The position numbers and the translations under genes were made by a program. The notes beneath the pieces were generated by a model. It searched no databases, had not been told where the DNA came from, and was given only the letters and a program-made list of their open reading frames with translations. A stretch of DNA of 64,000 nucleotides. Origin: Hymenobacter guriensis (lineage in GTDB: Bacteria; Bacteroidota; Bacteroidia; Cytophagales; Hymenobacteraceae). The stretch spans positions 186,001 to 250,000 of the forward strand of contig NZ_JADWYK010000003.1 of the NCBI RefSeq assembly GCF_015773195.1, read 5' to 3'. This document shows positions 8,897-16,826 of this stretch, piece by piece. Within the stretch, counting starts at the first letter, position 1, and every line of letters begins with the position of its first letter.

Positions 8897-9847
8897 ATGA
8901 TGATGCCTCCTGCTGCGCCCTTGCTGCTCCAGCCCCTGGACGAACCAGCGGCGGCAGCGCGCGGCATCCGCCTGCTGCTGCTCCGCGACGACCTAACGCA
9001 CTCCGAGCTGCCCGGCAACAAGTGGCGCAAGCTTAAGTACAACCTCCAGGCCGCCCGGGAGCAGGGTCACGACAAGCTTCTGACCTTCGGGGGCGCGTAC
9101 TCCAACCATATTGCCGCCGTAGCCGCTGCCGGGCGCCTCAGTGGCCTGCGCACCATCGGCATCATCCGGGGCGAAGAGTTGGCGCACCGGCCGCTTAACG
9201 CTACGCTCACCCGCGCCCGAGCCGATGGAATGCAGCTGCGCTTCGTGAGCCGGGAAGCCTACCAGCGCCGCCACGAGTCGGGGTGGGTAGCTGAGCTGCA
9301 GCAGGACTTCGGGCCCGCCTACGTACTGCCCGAGGGTGGGTCCAATGCGCTGGCCTTGCCGGGCTGCGCTGAGCTGCTCACCGAGCTGCGCACGCGCACG
9401 TCCTTCGACTACGTGGCCGTGGCCTGCGGTACGGGTGGTACGCTGGCCGGGCTGGTAACCGGGTTGCTGCCGCCCGAAACAGCCGTGGGCATAGCCGCCC
9501 TGCGTGAAGGGGAGCTACTGCGGGCAGAGGTGCAGCGGCTACTTGGAAATGAATCAGCCTCGTCAAACTGGGTCCTGCACTCCGGGTTCCACCACGGCGG
9601 CTACGCCCGCTTTTCGGCCGGGCTGCTCGACTTTATCCGGCAGTTTCAGGCACGGCATGGCGTGCTACTCGACCCCGTCTACACCGGCAAGCTGCTGTGG
9701 GGCGTGTTGCAGCTGCTGGAGCAGGACTATTTTCGGCCAGGCAGCACCCTGGTAGCCGTGCACACGGGTGGCCTACAAGGCTGGGCGGGCTTCCGGCAGC
9801 GTTTCGGGAAGCGCAGCGCGTGGTGGCCCACCGAGGCAGCCAGGTAA
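8897..9847 (+). CDS. PLP-dependent deaminase, ACC deaminase / D-cysteine desulfhydrase family
   Basis: 316 aa from the ATG at 8897; the longer frame starting at 8843 begins inside the strong hairpin and is unlikely. PGNKWRKLKYNL contains the PLP Schiff-base lysine (K42). TFGGAYSNHIAAVAAAG is the substrate-carboxylate loop and ACGTGGTLAGL the phosphate-binding loop. The family splits 1-aminocyclopropane-1-carboxylate or D-cysteine into 2-oxoacid and ammonia (plus sulfide); sequence alone does not decide which. The final 75 nt overlap, tail to tail, the end of the glycosyltransferase gene on the other strand. Confidence 0.85.
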   Translation: MMMPPAAPLLLQPLDEPAAAARGIRLLLLRDDLTHSELPGNKWRKLKYNLQAAREQGHDKLLTFGGAYSNHIAAVAAAGRLSGLRTIGIIRGEELAHRPLNATLTRARADGMQLRFVSREAYQRRHESGWVAELQQDFGPAYVLPEGGSNALALPGCAELLTELRTRTSFDYVAVACGTGGTLAGLVTGLLPPETAVGIAALREGELLRAEVQRLLGNESASSNWVLHSGFHHGGYARFSAGLLDFIRQFQARHGVLLDPVYTGKLLWGVLQLLEQDYFRPGSTLVAVHTGGLQGWAGFRQRFGKRSAWWPTEAAR

Positions 9848-11002
9848 CCACGCCGCCATACCCAGGGCGGCCAGCGCGAAGATGGCGGGCAGCATAGGCA
9901 CCAGAAAGCGGACGTCCCAGTCCTCAATCGTGAGCATTACCACCAAAGCCTGCAAGCCGATGAGGGCTACCAGAAAACAGCGCACAATACCTGGAAACGC
10001 GGCAGCCCGACTGCCGCGCCAGGCCAGCCAGTAGCAGGGGTAGAGCACGACCACTGCTGCCACGATATGCACCCGGGAATAGTAAGGCTTGAGGCCGCTG
10101 AACAAGGCAAAGGCTTTCAGCAAAGCGAGCTGGGCGAAGTAAGCCGGATTGTGCAGGATGAAATATGCCAGCCGCAGGACGGGCCCCAGGTCGGCGGGAG
10201 GGAGCTGCAGCGGCTGCCGGGGCTGTACGGTCCAGCCGGGGTATAGGTAGATAATTTCGCCACGCAAGTAGGTTTCTATCAGCGTAAACGTGAGCAGCAG
10301 CTTGTTGAGCACCATCCAGAGCAGGGGCATAACTGCTGCTACCGCCACCACTACTACCCCGCGCTGCCGGGGCGTTAGCCGGGGCCACAACTGCCAGCCG
10401 GCCGCCCCAGCCAACGCCATCGGTATCAGAAAGCCATTTGGCCGCAACAGCGCCGTAGCCAGGGCCAGCACCAGCAAGCGAGTTATTCCCCAACGACCTG
10501 AGACAAACGTGAGAGCCCAGAAGCAAAGTAGAATGCCGCTCGTGAACAGGGACTCCGTGAGGATATAGGCGTTCAGGTTCTGCGTATCGGGCCAGAGCAG
10601 CAGCAAGGCCGTAGCGCCGGCAGCCACTAGGCGTCGGCCCGTGAGCTGAAGCAGCGCTCGATAAAACGCCCAAGCAGCCAAGCCAGCCACCACCATCTGG
10701 CCCAGCACGATGCCCCACAGGCCTGCCCCCGACTTCAGCCACAGACTACAATACACTGGATAGCCTACGTAGCGCAGGTTGTGGTCGTGCTCGAAATACC
10801 ACTGCTCCGCAATCTGCTGGGCGTAGAGCAGGTAGCGCCGGCTGTCGGTTACGCTACGCGGGCCGCCGTGTTTCCAGAGCAGCAGCAGTTGCACCAGCAG
10901 CCACAGGGCCCCCAGCAGCCAGCCGTGGTAGCGCGCCAGCCAGCGCCGCTGGCCGGCCGACACGCGCAAGAAGCCAGGAAAGGGGAGAGCGGGCAAGGGC
11001 AT
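9773..11002 (-). CDS. Multi-pass membrane glycosyltransferase-like protein (GT39/ArnT-like)
   Basis: 409 aa from the ATG at 11002; a TTG at 11023 is a weaker alternative. After a basic N-terminus come about ten membrane helices. SVTDSRRYLLYAQQI after the first helix is the Asp-containing extracytoplasmic loop of GT-C enzymes, and NAYILTESLFT is the second conserved acidic loop. Such proteins use polyprenyl-phosphate sugars outside the membrane; donor and acceptor are unknown. The C-terminal 25 codons overlap the convergent PLP-enzyme gene. It is divergent from the DUF4230 gene, whose ATG is 90 nt away. Confidence 0.75.
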   Translation of the reverse strand: MPLPALPFPGFLRVSAGQRRWLARYHGWLLGALWLLVQLLLLWKHGGPRSVTDSRRYLLYAQQIAEQWYFEHDHNLRYVGYPVYCSLWLKSGAGLWGIVLGQMVVAGLAAWAFYRALLQLTGRRLVAAGATALLLLWPDTQNLNAYILTESLFTSGILLCFWALTFVSGRWGITRLLVLALATALLRPNGFLIPMALAGAAGWQLWPRLTPRQRGVVVVAVAAVMPLLWMVLNKLLLTFTLIETYLRGEIIYLYPGWTVQPRQPLQLPPADLGPVLRLAYFILHNPAYFAQLALLKAFALFSGLKPYYSRVHIVAAVVVLYPCYWLAWRGSRAAAFPGIVRCFLVALIGLQALVVMLTIEDWDVRFLVPMLPAIFALAALGMAAWLPGCLGGPPRAALPETLPEARPAL

Positions 11003-11091
11003 AGGCTCCGGCAAAATACGCAAACCCCGGCCACCTCCTCAGCCAAAACCGCGCAGCTTGCGTAGGTTCAGCCAACCATTTCTGCTTGAGT

Positions 11092-11724
11092 ATGCCCCTT
11101 GCTCGTCTTCTGCGCCGCCTGCTGCCCCTGGCTTTTCTGGTAGGGCTGGGCTGGTTTCTCTGGAAAAAGGTACAGCCCGCCCTGGCTGACTTCGACCCGC
11201 TGCGCTCCGAGCCCCGCGTGACCGTGACGCACAACACGGTGCTGCAGAAGGTGGAAAGCCTGGGCCGGCTGGAACTGGTGCGCTACCACTTCAAAGACGT
11301 GGTGGAGTACAAGAAAAGCACGTACCGCTTCCTGCCCGATGCCAAAGTGGCCCTCATTGTGGCCGGCGACGCCGTCGGCTGCCTCGACCTGCGCAAGGTG
11401 CGCCCTCAGGATGTGGTGTTCGAGGGCGACTCGGTGGTGCGCGTGGCCCTGCCCCCGGCCGAGCTCTGCACCTGGCAGATCGACCACAAGAACAGCAAGG
11501 TTTACAGCGTCGAGAACGGGTTTTTTCAGGATGCCGAGCTGGTGGATGCCGGCTATAAGTACGCCGAGCAGAATGTGCGCCGCGCCGCCCTGCAGTCGGG
11601 TATTCTGGCTCAGACCAACCAGAACGCCGAGCTGATTCTGCGGCCCATGCTTGAAACCATGACGGGCCGCCGCGTAGTGCTCACGCGCCAACTGGCGGCT
11701 CCGGTCCGGCCCCGGTTGCAATAG
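11092..11724 (+). CDS. DUF4230 domain-containing membrane-anchored protein
   Basis: 210 aa from the ATG at 11092. One N-terminal anchor (LLPLAFLVGLGWFLW) is followed by an extracytoplasmic domain with VTHNTVLQKVESLGRLELV, KVALIVAGDAVGCLDLRKV and VVRVALPPAEL, matching the DUF4230 pattern; those proteins resemble parts of SPFH/anchor proteins but have no assigned role. C-terminal half is probably helical (AELVDAGYKYAEQNVRRAAL). The GNAT gene follows by 26 nt. Confidence 0.85.
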   Translation: MPLARLLRRLLPLAFLVGLGWFLWKKVQPALADFDPLRSEPRVTVTHNTVLQKVESLGRLELVRYHFKDVVEYKKSTYRFLPDAKVALIVAGDAVGCLDLRKVRPQDVVFEGDSVVRVALPPAELCTWQIDHKNSKVYSVENGFFQDAELVDAGYKYAEQNVRRAALQSGILAQTNQNAELILRPMLETMTGRRVVLTRQLAAPVRPRLQ

Positions 11725-11750
11725 CGCCCGCCTAGTGGTAAGCTTGCGAC

Positions 11751-12338
11751 ATGACTGCTGCTCCTTCGTTCCTGCCTGGCCTCACCCAACTTCCTACACT
11801 CACCACTCGCCGGCTGCGGCTGCGCTGGCTTGCCCCGGCCGATGTGCCGGCCCTGTTTACCATTTTCTCCGACCCCGCCGTGATGCGCTACTGGAGCCGG
11901 GAGGCGTTTACGAGCCTCACCGAAGCCGCTGAGCTGCAAACCCAGATAGAAACCTTATTTCGGGAGCGGAGCCTGTTCCAATGGGGCCTCACCCGCCTCA
12001 CCGACGACGAGGTAATTGGCACCGCTACCCTTTATGGCCTTCACGCCCAGCACCGCCACGCGGGCGTGGGCTACGCGCTGGGCTCGGGGCATTGGGGCCA
12101 GGGCTACGCCTCCGAAGCCTTGGCGGTCCTGCTGGAATTTGCCTTTACAGAGCTCAGCCTGCACCGCCTCGAAGCCGACGTAGACCCGCGCAACACCGCT
12201 TCCCGCCGCTGCCTCGAAAAACAGGGCTTCCGGGAAGAAGGCCTCCAGCGCGAGCGGTACTTCCTCTACAACGAATGGCAGGATGCCCAGCTTTTCGGCC
12301 TGCTCCGCGCCGAGTACCAGGCTGCCTCATCAATCTAG
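11751..12338 (+). CDS. GNAT acetyltransferase, RimJ/RimL-like
   Basis: 195 aa. LTTRRLRLRWLAPADVPALF at the N-terminus and the acetyl-CoA loop YALGSGHWGQGYASEAL, then RLEADVDPRNTASRRCLEKQGF, identify the RimJ/RimL branch of the GNAT superfamily. These acetylate N-termini of ribosomal proteins or small amines; the target is not predictable. It converges on recX with a long hairpin between the two. Confidence 0.87.
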   Translation: MTAAPSFLPGLTQLPTLTTRRLRLRWLAPADVPALFTIFSDPAVMRYWSREAFTSLTEAAELQTQIETLFRERSLFQWGLTRLTDDEVIGTATLYGLHAQHRHAGVGYALGSGHWGQGYASEALAVLLEFAFTELSLHRLEADVDPRNTASRRCLEKQGFREEGLQRERYFLYNEWQDAQLFGLLRAEYQAASSI

Positions 12339-12430
12339 AGGCGCATCTTCGCGTCGGTGCTTTAGGTGTGCAACAGTCGGATTGGCCCAGGCGACGGACA
12401 ACGTAAGCTGCTCGTAAAGCCATGCCTGTG

Positions 12431-12495
12431 CTTATTGCGAGGAAGAATAAGTCTTATTTTACTCCTTAATAAGGCTTGTTTTTCCTCACAATAAG
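12431..12495. terminator. Long hairpin between convergent GNAT and recX genes
   Basis: A 65-nt AT-rich imperfect palindrome: the outer arms CTTATTGcGAGGAA and TTCCTCaCAATAAG and inner arms AAGtCTTATT and AATAAGgCTT are nested. T-rich tracts occur on both strands, and the position 13 nt from the recX stop suits a bidirectional terminator. Its size is larger than needed for termination. Confidence 0.65.
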
Positions 12496-12508
12496 TGCAA
12501 GTGCGGCA

Positions 12509-13021
12509 TTAGTCTTCGTAGGCCTCATCTTCGTCCTCAGGCGGCTTGCCCAGGTCTTCCAGGGCCATGCGAATGAGGTCCTGCTCGTAGCCTTTAAGAG
12601 TGAGGAATTGGGTGAGCTTCTGGCGGCGCTTGGCCGGGTGACGCTCCTTTTCCTGGGCGTCCTTCTTTTCCAGCAGCGACGTCAGGTTCTGGTAGTATTC
12701 GTCGCCGTCGATTTCCTTCATGCCGGCTTTGATGCAGTAGTCGGACAGGCCTTTCTGCTTCAGCTCCTGCTGAATGCGACGGCGGCCCCACTTCTTCTGC
12801 CGGTATTTGCCCCGCACAAAGCTCTTGGCGTAGCGCTCCTCATCCAGCAGCTTTTCCCGGCTGAGGCGGATAATGATTTCGCCGGCTTCGTCCTCATCCA
12901 GCCCGTAGCTACGCAGCTTTTCGGCCACTTCCCGCTGATTTCGTTCCTGATAGGTACAGAAAGCAGCTATTTTCTGCAGGGCTTCGGTGGGCGTGTAGGT
13001 TTTGGTAGGGCGTTGTTGCAT
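12509..13021 (-). CDS. recX: RecX regulatory protein
   Basis: 170 aa from the ATG at 13021; the longer frame to 13102 adds residues without similarity. Three-helix repeats are visible: EALQKIAAFCTYQERNQREV, then DEAGEIIIRLSREKLLDEERYAKSFVRGK, then KWGRRRIQQELKQKGLSDY and a last repeat ending in an acidic tail (PPEDEDEAYED). RecX binds RecA filaments and limits recombination and SOS induction. recA is not adjacent. The TYQERNQ and W-G-RRI positions are the family signatures. Confidence 0.92.
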   Translation of the reverse strand: MQQRPTKTYTPTEALQKIAAFCTYQERNQREVAEKLRSYGLDEDEAGEIIIRLSREKLLDEERYAKSFVRGKYRQKKWGRRRIQQELKQKGLSDYCIKAGMKEIDGDEYYQNLTSLLEKKDAQEKERHPAKRRQKLTQFLTLKGYEQDLIRMALEDLGKPPEDEDEAYED

Positions 13022-13161
13022 AGCCAGGTAAAAGCGCCGCAGGTGCAGCCCAGTGCCAAGGTAACGGCTGGGCGCGGCAAGTGGTTCGGTAGCGGCTGGC
13101 AACCTGCGGGCCGGTCTTTGTATCTATCTTCACCGAAACTACGACTGAACCCGACTTTGTG

Positions 13162-15786
13162 ATGTGGCGTGCTGGATTACTGCAATTACTATTATTGGTA
13201 TGGGCGACGTTTGCGGCGCAGGCCGGCGTGGTACGCGGGCGGGTAAGCGGCCCCGATAAAGCGCCATTGGCCTTTGCCAACGTGGCCGTGCGCGGTACCA
13301 CCCAAAGCACCGCTACCAACGAGCAGGGCCAGTACCAGTTTCGCCTGGAGGCAGGCTCCTACGAGCTGGTGTTTCAGTACGTGGGCTTCCGGCCGCAGTT
13401 TACCACCGTGCGCGTAGCCGGCGGCGACACGGCCACCACCCTCGACGTGACGCTGCTGCCCGAAAGCTACCAGCTCAAGGAAGTGCTGGTGCGCGCCAAG
13501 GACCGCGACCCGGCCTACGCCCTGGTGCAGCACGCCATTGAGTGGCGCCGCTACCACCGCGCCGAAGTGGCTGGCTTCAGCGCCCGCACCTACCTCAAAG
13601 GCTTGGTGCGCCTGCTCGATGTGCCGGCCAAAATACTGGGCATCATCAAAACTGACCCCAGCCTGAAGCCGGGCGTTATTTATTTGTCGGAATCGGTATC
13701 GGAGCTGACGTTCCGGCAGCCCAACGTGGTACGGGAGCGGATGATTGCCTCCCGGGTGAGCGGCAACAGCCGGGGCTTCAGCTTCAACCGCGCCTCGGGC
13801 CGCAGCTTCAATTTCTACGACAACCTGCTGCAGTCGGGCTTTTCGGAGCGGGGCTTTGTGTCGCCCATTGCCCAGAACGCTATGTTGTTCTACCGCTACG
13901 AGCTGGTGGGCACCACCGAGCAGAACGGCCACCAGATTCATAAAATCAAAGTGAGTCCGCGCCACCGCAACGACCCGGCCTTCTCGGGCTACATCTACCT
14001 CAACGAGGGCGACTGGCACCTGCACAGCCTGGATCTGAGTCTGGGCCAGAACGCCGGCATCGAGTACGTGGAGTCCATCCGCATTGAGCAGCAGTTTATG
14101 CCCGCGCCCAGCCGCCCCGATGTGTGGGTGCTGCAGTCGCAGAAGCTGAGTATGACCGGGCAGGGCATGGGCTTCAAAGGCAGTGGCTCCTTCAATGCCG
14201 TGTTCAGCAACTACCGCGTGCAGGCCACCTACCCGGCCCGGCCCACCGAGAAGGCAGAAGCCGTGGCCGCCGCCAAGCCCGAGGCTCCGATAACACGCGA
14301 AACCGTGGCCGAGGTGAAAAAGCAGCGGCCCAGCCTGCCCAATCTCAAGCGTCGGGTGCGGGAGCAGGTGAAAGTAGTGGAAGGTCAGCCAGAAGCCGTG
14401 GCCGGGGTGGAGCCCCTGGGCAAAGGCGAAGTCCTGCGCATCGAGAAAGGAGCCAACGAGCGGGACTCCACGTTCTGGAACGAGGTGCGGCCAATTCCGC
14501 TTACGGCCGAGGAGCGCAAGGACTACCACGTGAAGGACAGCGCCGAGGTCATCAAACGCTCCCGGCCCTACCAGGACTCCCTGGACCGCAAGCGCAACCA
14601 GCTTAGTCCGGCCCAGGTGCTGCTCACGGGATACAACTACTCCAACTCGTTCCGGCGCCGCAGCATCTATGTCTCATCCATCTTCAACGGGCTGCTCTAC
14701 AATACGGTAGAAGGCGTGACGCTGAACCTGGAAGCTACCTACACCCAGCGCTACGAAGACCGGCGCAGCTACTCGCTCACGCCGGCTTTGCGCTACGGAT
14801 TCGGGGCGCGCCTGTTCAGCCCCAGCCTGGCCGGGGGTTACACGTTCCGGCCGCTATCGTTCACGCGGGTGGGCTTCATGGTGGGCCGCACCATCGAGGA
14901 CTTCGACCCCGCCACCCAGCTCACGCCCTTCATCAACACCAGCTACACACTGCTGCGCAACCGCAACTACGCCAAGTACTACCAGCGCGACGGTGGCGAA
15001 ATCAACTTCCGCCACGAACTGGTAAACGGCCTTACGCTGCGCACCGCCCTGGGCTACGCCGACCGCCGCGAGCTGCAAAACCACAGCAACAAAGTCGTCA
15101 TCGACGTGCCTGGCCGCGCCTTCACGCCCAACGTGCCCGTGAACGAAGAGCTGCCCGATCCTTCATTTGGCCGCAACCAGTCGCTCACCGCTTTCGCGGA
15201 GCTGACGTGGCAGCCCGGCCAGGAGTACATGACCCGGCCCGATGGCAAGTTCAACATGGGCTCGAAATACCCCAGGCTGCGTGCTGCCTGGCGTCAGGGC
15301 ATAAGTGGCGTGCTGGGCTCCGACGTGCGCTACACCCGCCTGGAAGCCGGCGTGCGCAAGGACCTGGAGCTGGGCCTCCTGGGTCAAATGCACCTCGATG
15401 GTACCGTGGGCGGCTTCTTGGGCAACTCGCGCCTGTCGTTTATGGACTACCGCCACTTTTCGGGCAACCTCACCGGGTTTGCCGCCAACTTCGACCAGTT
15501 TCAGTTGCTGGACTATTACCGCTTCAGCACCCGGCAGCGCTACCTGGAAGCCCACGTCAACCACCACTTCAACGGGTTTTTTCTCAATAAAATCCCGCTG
15601 CTACGCCGCCTCAAATGGCAGGAAGTGGCTTCTTTCAACTACCTCAGCACGCCCACCGTGGGCCACTACGTAGAGTTGGGTGCCGGTATCGAGCACATTT
15701 TCAAGGTTTTCCGGGTAGATGTGTACACCGGCCTGCGCTCCGGCCAGCAGCTCAGCACCGGTATCCGGATAGGGGCAGGATTTTAA
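13162..15786 (+). CDS. DUF5686 outer-membrane protein with carboxypeptidase-like regulatory domain
   Basis: 874 aa from the ATG at 13162 (a GTG precedes it directly). A signal peptide (LLQLLLLVWATFAAQA) is followed by a carboxypeptidase-like regulatory domain (VVRGRVSGPDKAPLAFANV to about residue 110), then a long DUF5686 region. The last 350 residues have alternating aromatic strands (for example SYSLTPALRYGFGARLF) suggesting a beta-barrel. A charged, poorly conserved linker sits near residues 355-430. These large proteins are common in Bacteroidota and resemble TonB-dependent receptors without a plug; function unknown. Confidence 0.85.
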   Translation: MWRAGLLQLLLLVWATFAAQAGVVRGRVSGPDKAPLAFANVAVRGTTQSTATNEQGQYQFRLEAGSYELVFQYVGFRPQFTTVRVAGGDTATTLDVTLLPESYQLKEVLVRAKDRDPAYALVQHAIEWRRYHRAEVAGFSARTYLKGLVRLLDVPAKILGIIKTDPSLKPGVIYLSESVSELTFRQPNVVRERMIASRVSGNSRGFSFNRASGRSFNFYDNLLQSGFSERGFVSPIAQNAMLFYRYELVGTTEQNGHQIHKIKVSPRHRNDPAFSGYIYLNEGDWHLHSLDLSLGQNAGIEYVESIRIEQQFMPAPSRPDVWVLQSQKLSMTGQGMGFKGSGSFNAVFSNYRVQATYPARPTEKAEAVAAAKPEAPITRETVAEVKKQRPSLPNLKRRVREQVKVVEGQPEAVAGVEPLGKGEVLRIEKGANERDSTFWNEVRPIPLTAEERKDYHVKDSAEVIKRSRPYQDSLDRKRNQLSPAQVLLTGYNYSNSFRRRSIYVSSIFNGLLYNTVEGVTLNLEATYTQRYEDRRSYSLTPALRYGFGARLFSPSLAGGYTFRPLSFTRVGFMVGRTIEDFDPATQLTPFINTSYTLLRNRNYAKYYQRDGGEINFRHELVNGLTLRTALGYADRRELQNHSNKVVIDVPGRAFTPNVPVNEELPDPSFGRNQSLTAFAELTWQPGQEYMTRPDGKFNMGSKYPRLRAAWRQGISGVLGSDVRYTRLEAGVRKDLELGLLGQMHLDGTVGGFLGNSRLSFMDYRHFSGNLTGFAANFDQFQLLDYYRFSTRQRYLEAHVNHHFNGFFLNKIPLLRRLKWQEVASFNYLSTPTVGHYVELGAGIEHIFKVFRVDVYTGLRSGQQLSTGIRIGAGF

Positions 15787-15854
15787 GGATTTCTGGTTGT
15801 CAGATGTATAAGTGCACGCCTGATGCTAACAACGGATAACGGTTAGCAAAACAG

Positions 15855-16730
15855 CTACTTCCGCGGTAGGTTATAGAGCACCACCGAGGCCAGAATGATG
15901 GTGTAGGCCACCGCCTGCGTGAGGGTGGCGGCTTCGTGGAAGTACAGGAAGGCCAGCACAAAGCTCACCAGCGGATTCACGTACATAAGGATGCCCACCG
16001 TGCCCGAGGGCAGCGCGCTGAGGGCGTACAGATTCAGAAACAGCGGGATGATGGTAAAGCACACGCTCAGCACCACCGCCATGCGCAGCAGGTAAGCATC
16101 GTGCAGGCCTTGTGGGAGGCTGGCGCCCAGCACGCCCGCCAGTGGCACCAGGATAATGGCTGCCAGTACCAGCTGCAGCATCAGCAGAATCAGCTTGTCG
16201 TAGTCGCGCAGCAGGCGCTGGGAAATCAGGTAGAAAGCGTAGGTGAGGGCCACTACCACACTGAGGCCCAGGGAGCGGAAGTCGCCCATACCCAACAGGG
16301 CGCAGCTGCCCGTGCTCAGGCCGATGGCCAGCCATTGGCCGCGGTGCAGCCGTTCGTGCAGCACCGCAAAGCCCAGCAGCGCCGTCAGAATGGGGCAGAT
16401 AAGGTAAGCAAACGAGCCCGCCTGCACGCTCACCTGGTTGATGGTGTAAATAAACAAGAGCCAGTTGCCCACCAGCAGCAGGCCCCCGCCTACAGCCAGG
16501 ACCAGCACGCGCCGCTGCTCCGGGCGCGACGCCTGCCGCAGCTGCGCTGCCAGCCCGCGCAGGGCCGCCCGGCGCAAAACCAGATTCACGACCAGCAGCA
16601 GCCCGAGCGACACCAGCACCCGAAACAGCAGAATCTGCCCGCTGGGGTAAGAAGCCAGGGCTTTGAGCGGAATCGGGAAAAAGCCCCAGATAAGAAACGC
16701 CAGCAGTGCGGCGGAATGATGACGAGACAA
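15855..16730 (-). CDS. rarD: EamA-family transporter, RarD-like
   Basis: 291 aa with ten hydrophobic segments in two EamA halves: LLAFLIWGFFPIPLKALAS, FRVLVSLGLLLVVNLVL, and in the second half SLGLSVVVALTYAFYLISQR. RarD proteins are drug/metabolite superfamily permeases of uncertain substrate. No ATG is available. The TTG at 16766 is part of the -7 element TACCTTTG, so translation must begin later; TTG at 16730 places the first helix at the usual distance. The gene diverges from murF-alr. Confidence 0.85.
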   Translation of the reverse strand: MSRHHSAALLAFLIWGFFPIPLKALASYPSGQILLFRVLVSLGLLLVVNLVLRRAALRGLAAQLRQASRPEQRRVLVLAVGGGLLLVGNWLLFIYTINQVSVQAGSFAYLICPILTALLGFAVLHERLHRGQWLAIGLSTGSCALLGMGDFRSLGLSVVVALTYAFYLISQRLLRDYDKLILLMLQLVLAAIILVPLAGVLGASLPQGLHDAYLLRMAVVLSVCFTIIPLFLNLYALSALPSGTVGILMYVNPLVSFVLAFLYFHEAATLTQAVAYTIILASVVLYNLPRK

Positions 16731-16763
16731 AGGGAACGGGTGGGTGTGGAACCGGAGAACAGC

Positions 16764-16771
16764 CAAAGGTA
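16764..16771 (-). promoter_or_regulatory. rarD promoter -7 element
   Basis: Minus-strand TACCTTTG, an exact match to TAnnTTTG, 33 nt upstream of the proposed TTG start. It faces away from the identical element of murF-alr, 43 nt off. No clear -33 TTG. Confidence 0.6.
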
Positions 16772-16814
16772 CCGCAACGCTTCCGATGTGCCGATGGTAG
16801 CGCGCACCTAGTCG

Positions 16815-16822
16815 TACCTTTG
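16815..16822 (+). promoter_or_regulatory. murF-alr promoter -7 element, next to the start codon
   Basis: TACCTTTG ends only 4 nt before the murF-alr ATG (16827). Initiation normally occurs a few nt after this element, so the mRNA would begin at or very near the start codon and be leaderless. Confidence 0.65.
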
Positions 16823-16826
16823 TTGT

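Noticed and set aside
16764..16766. TTG as start of rarD
   Set aside because: These bases belong to the -7 element, which cannot be translated from its own transcript.
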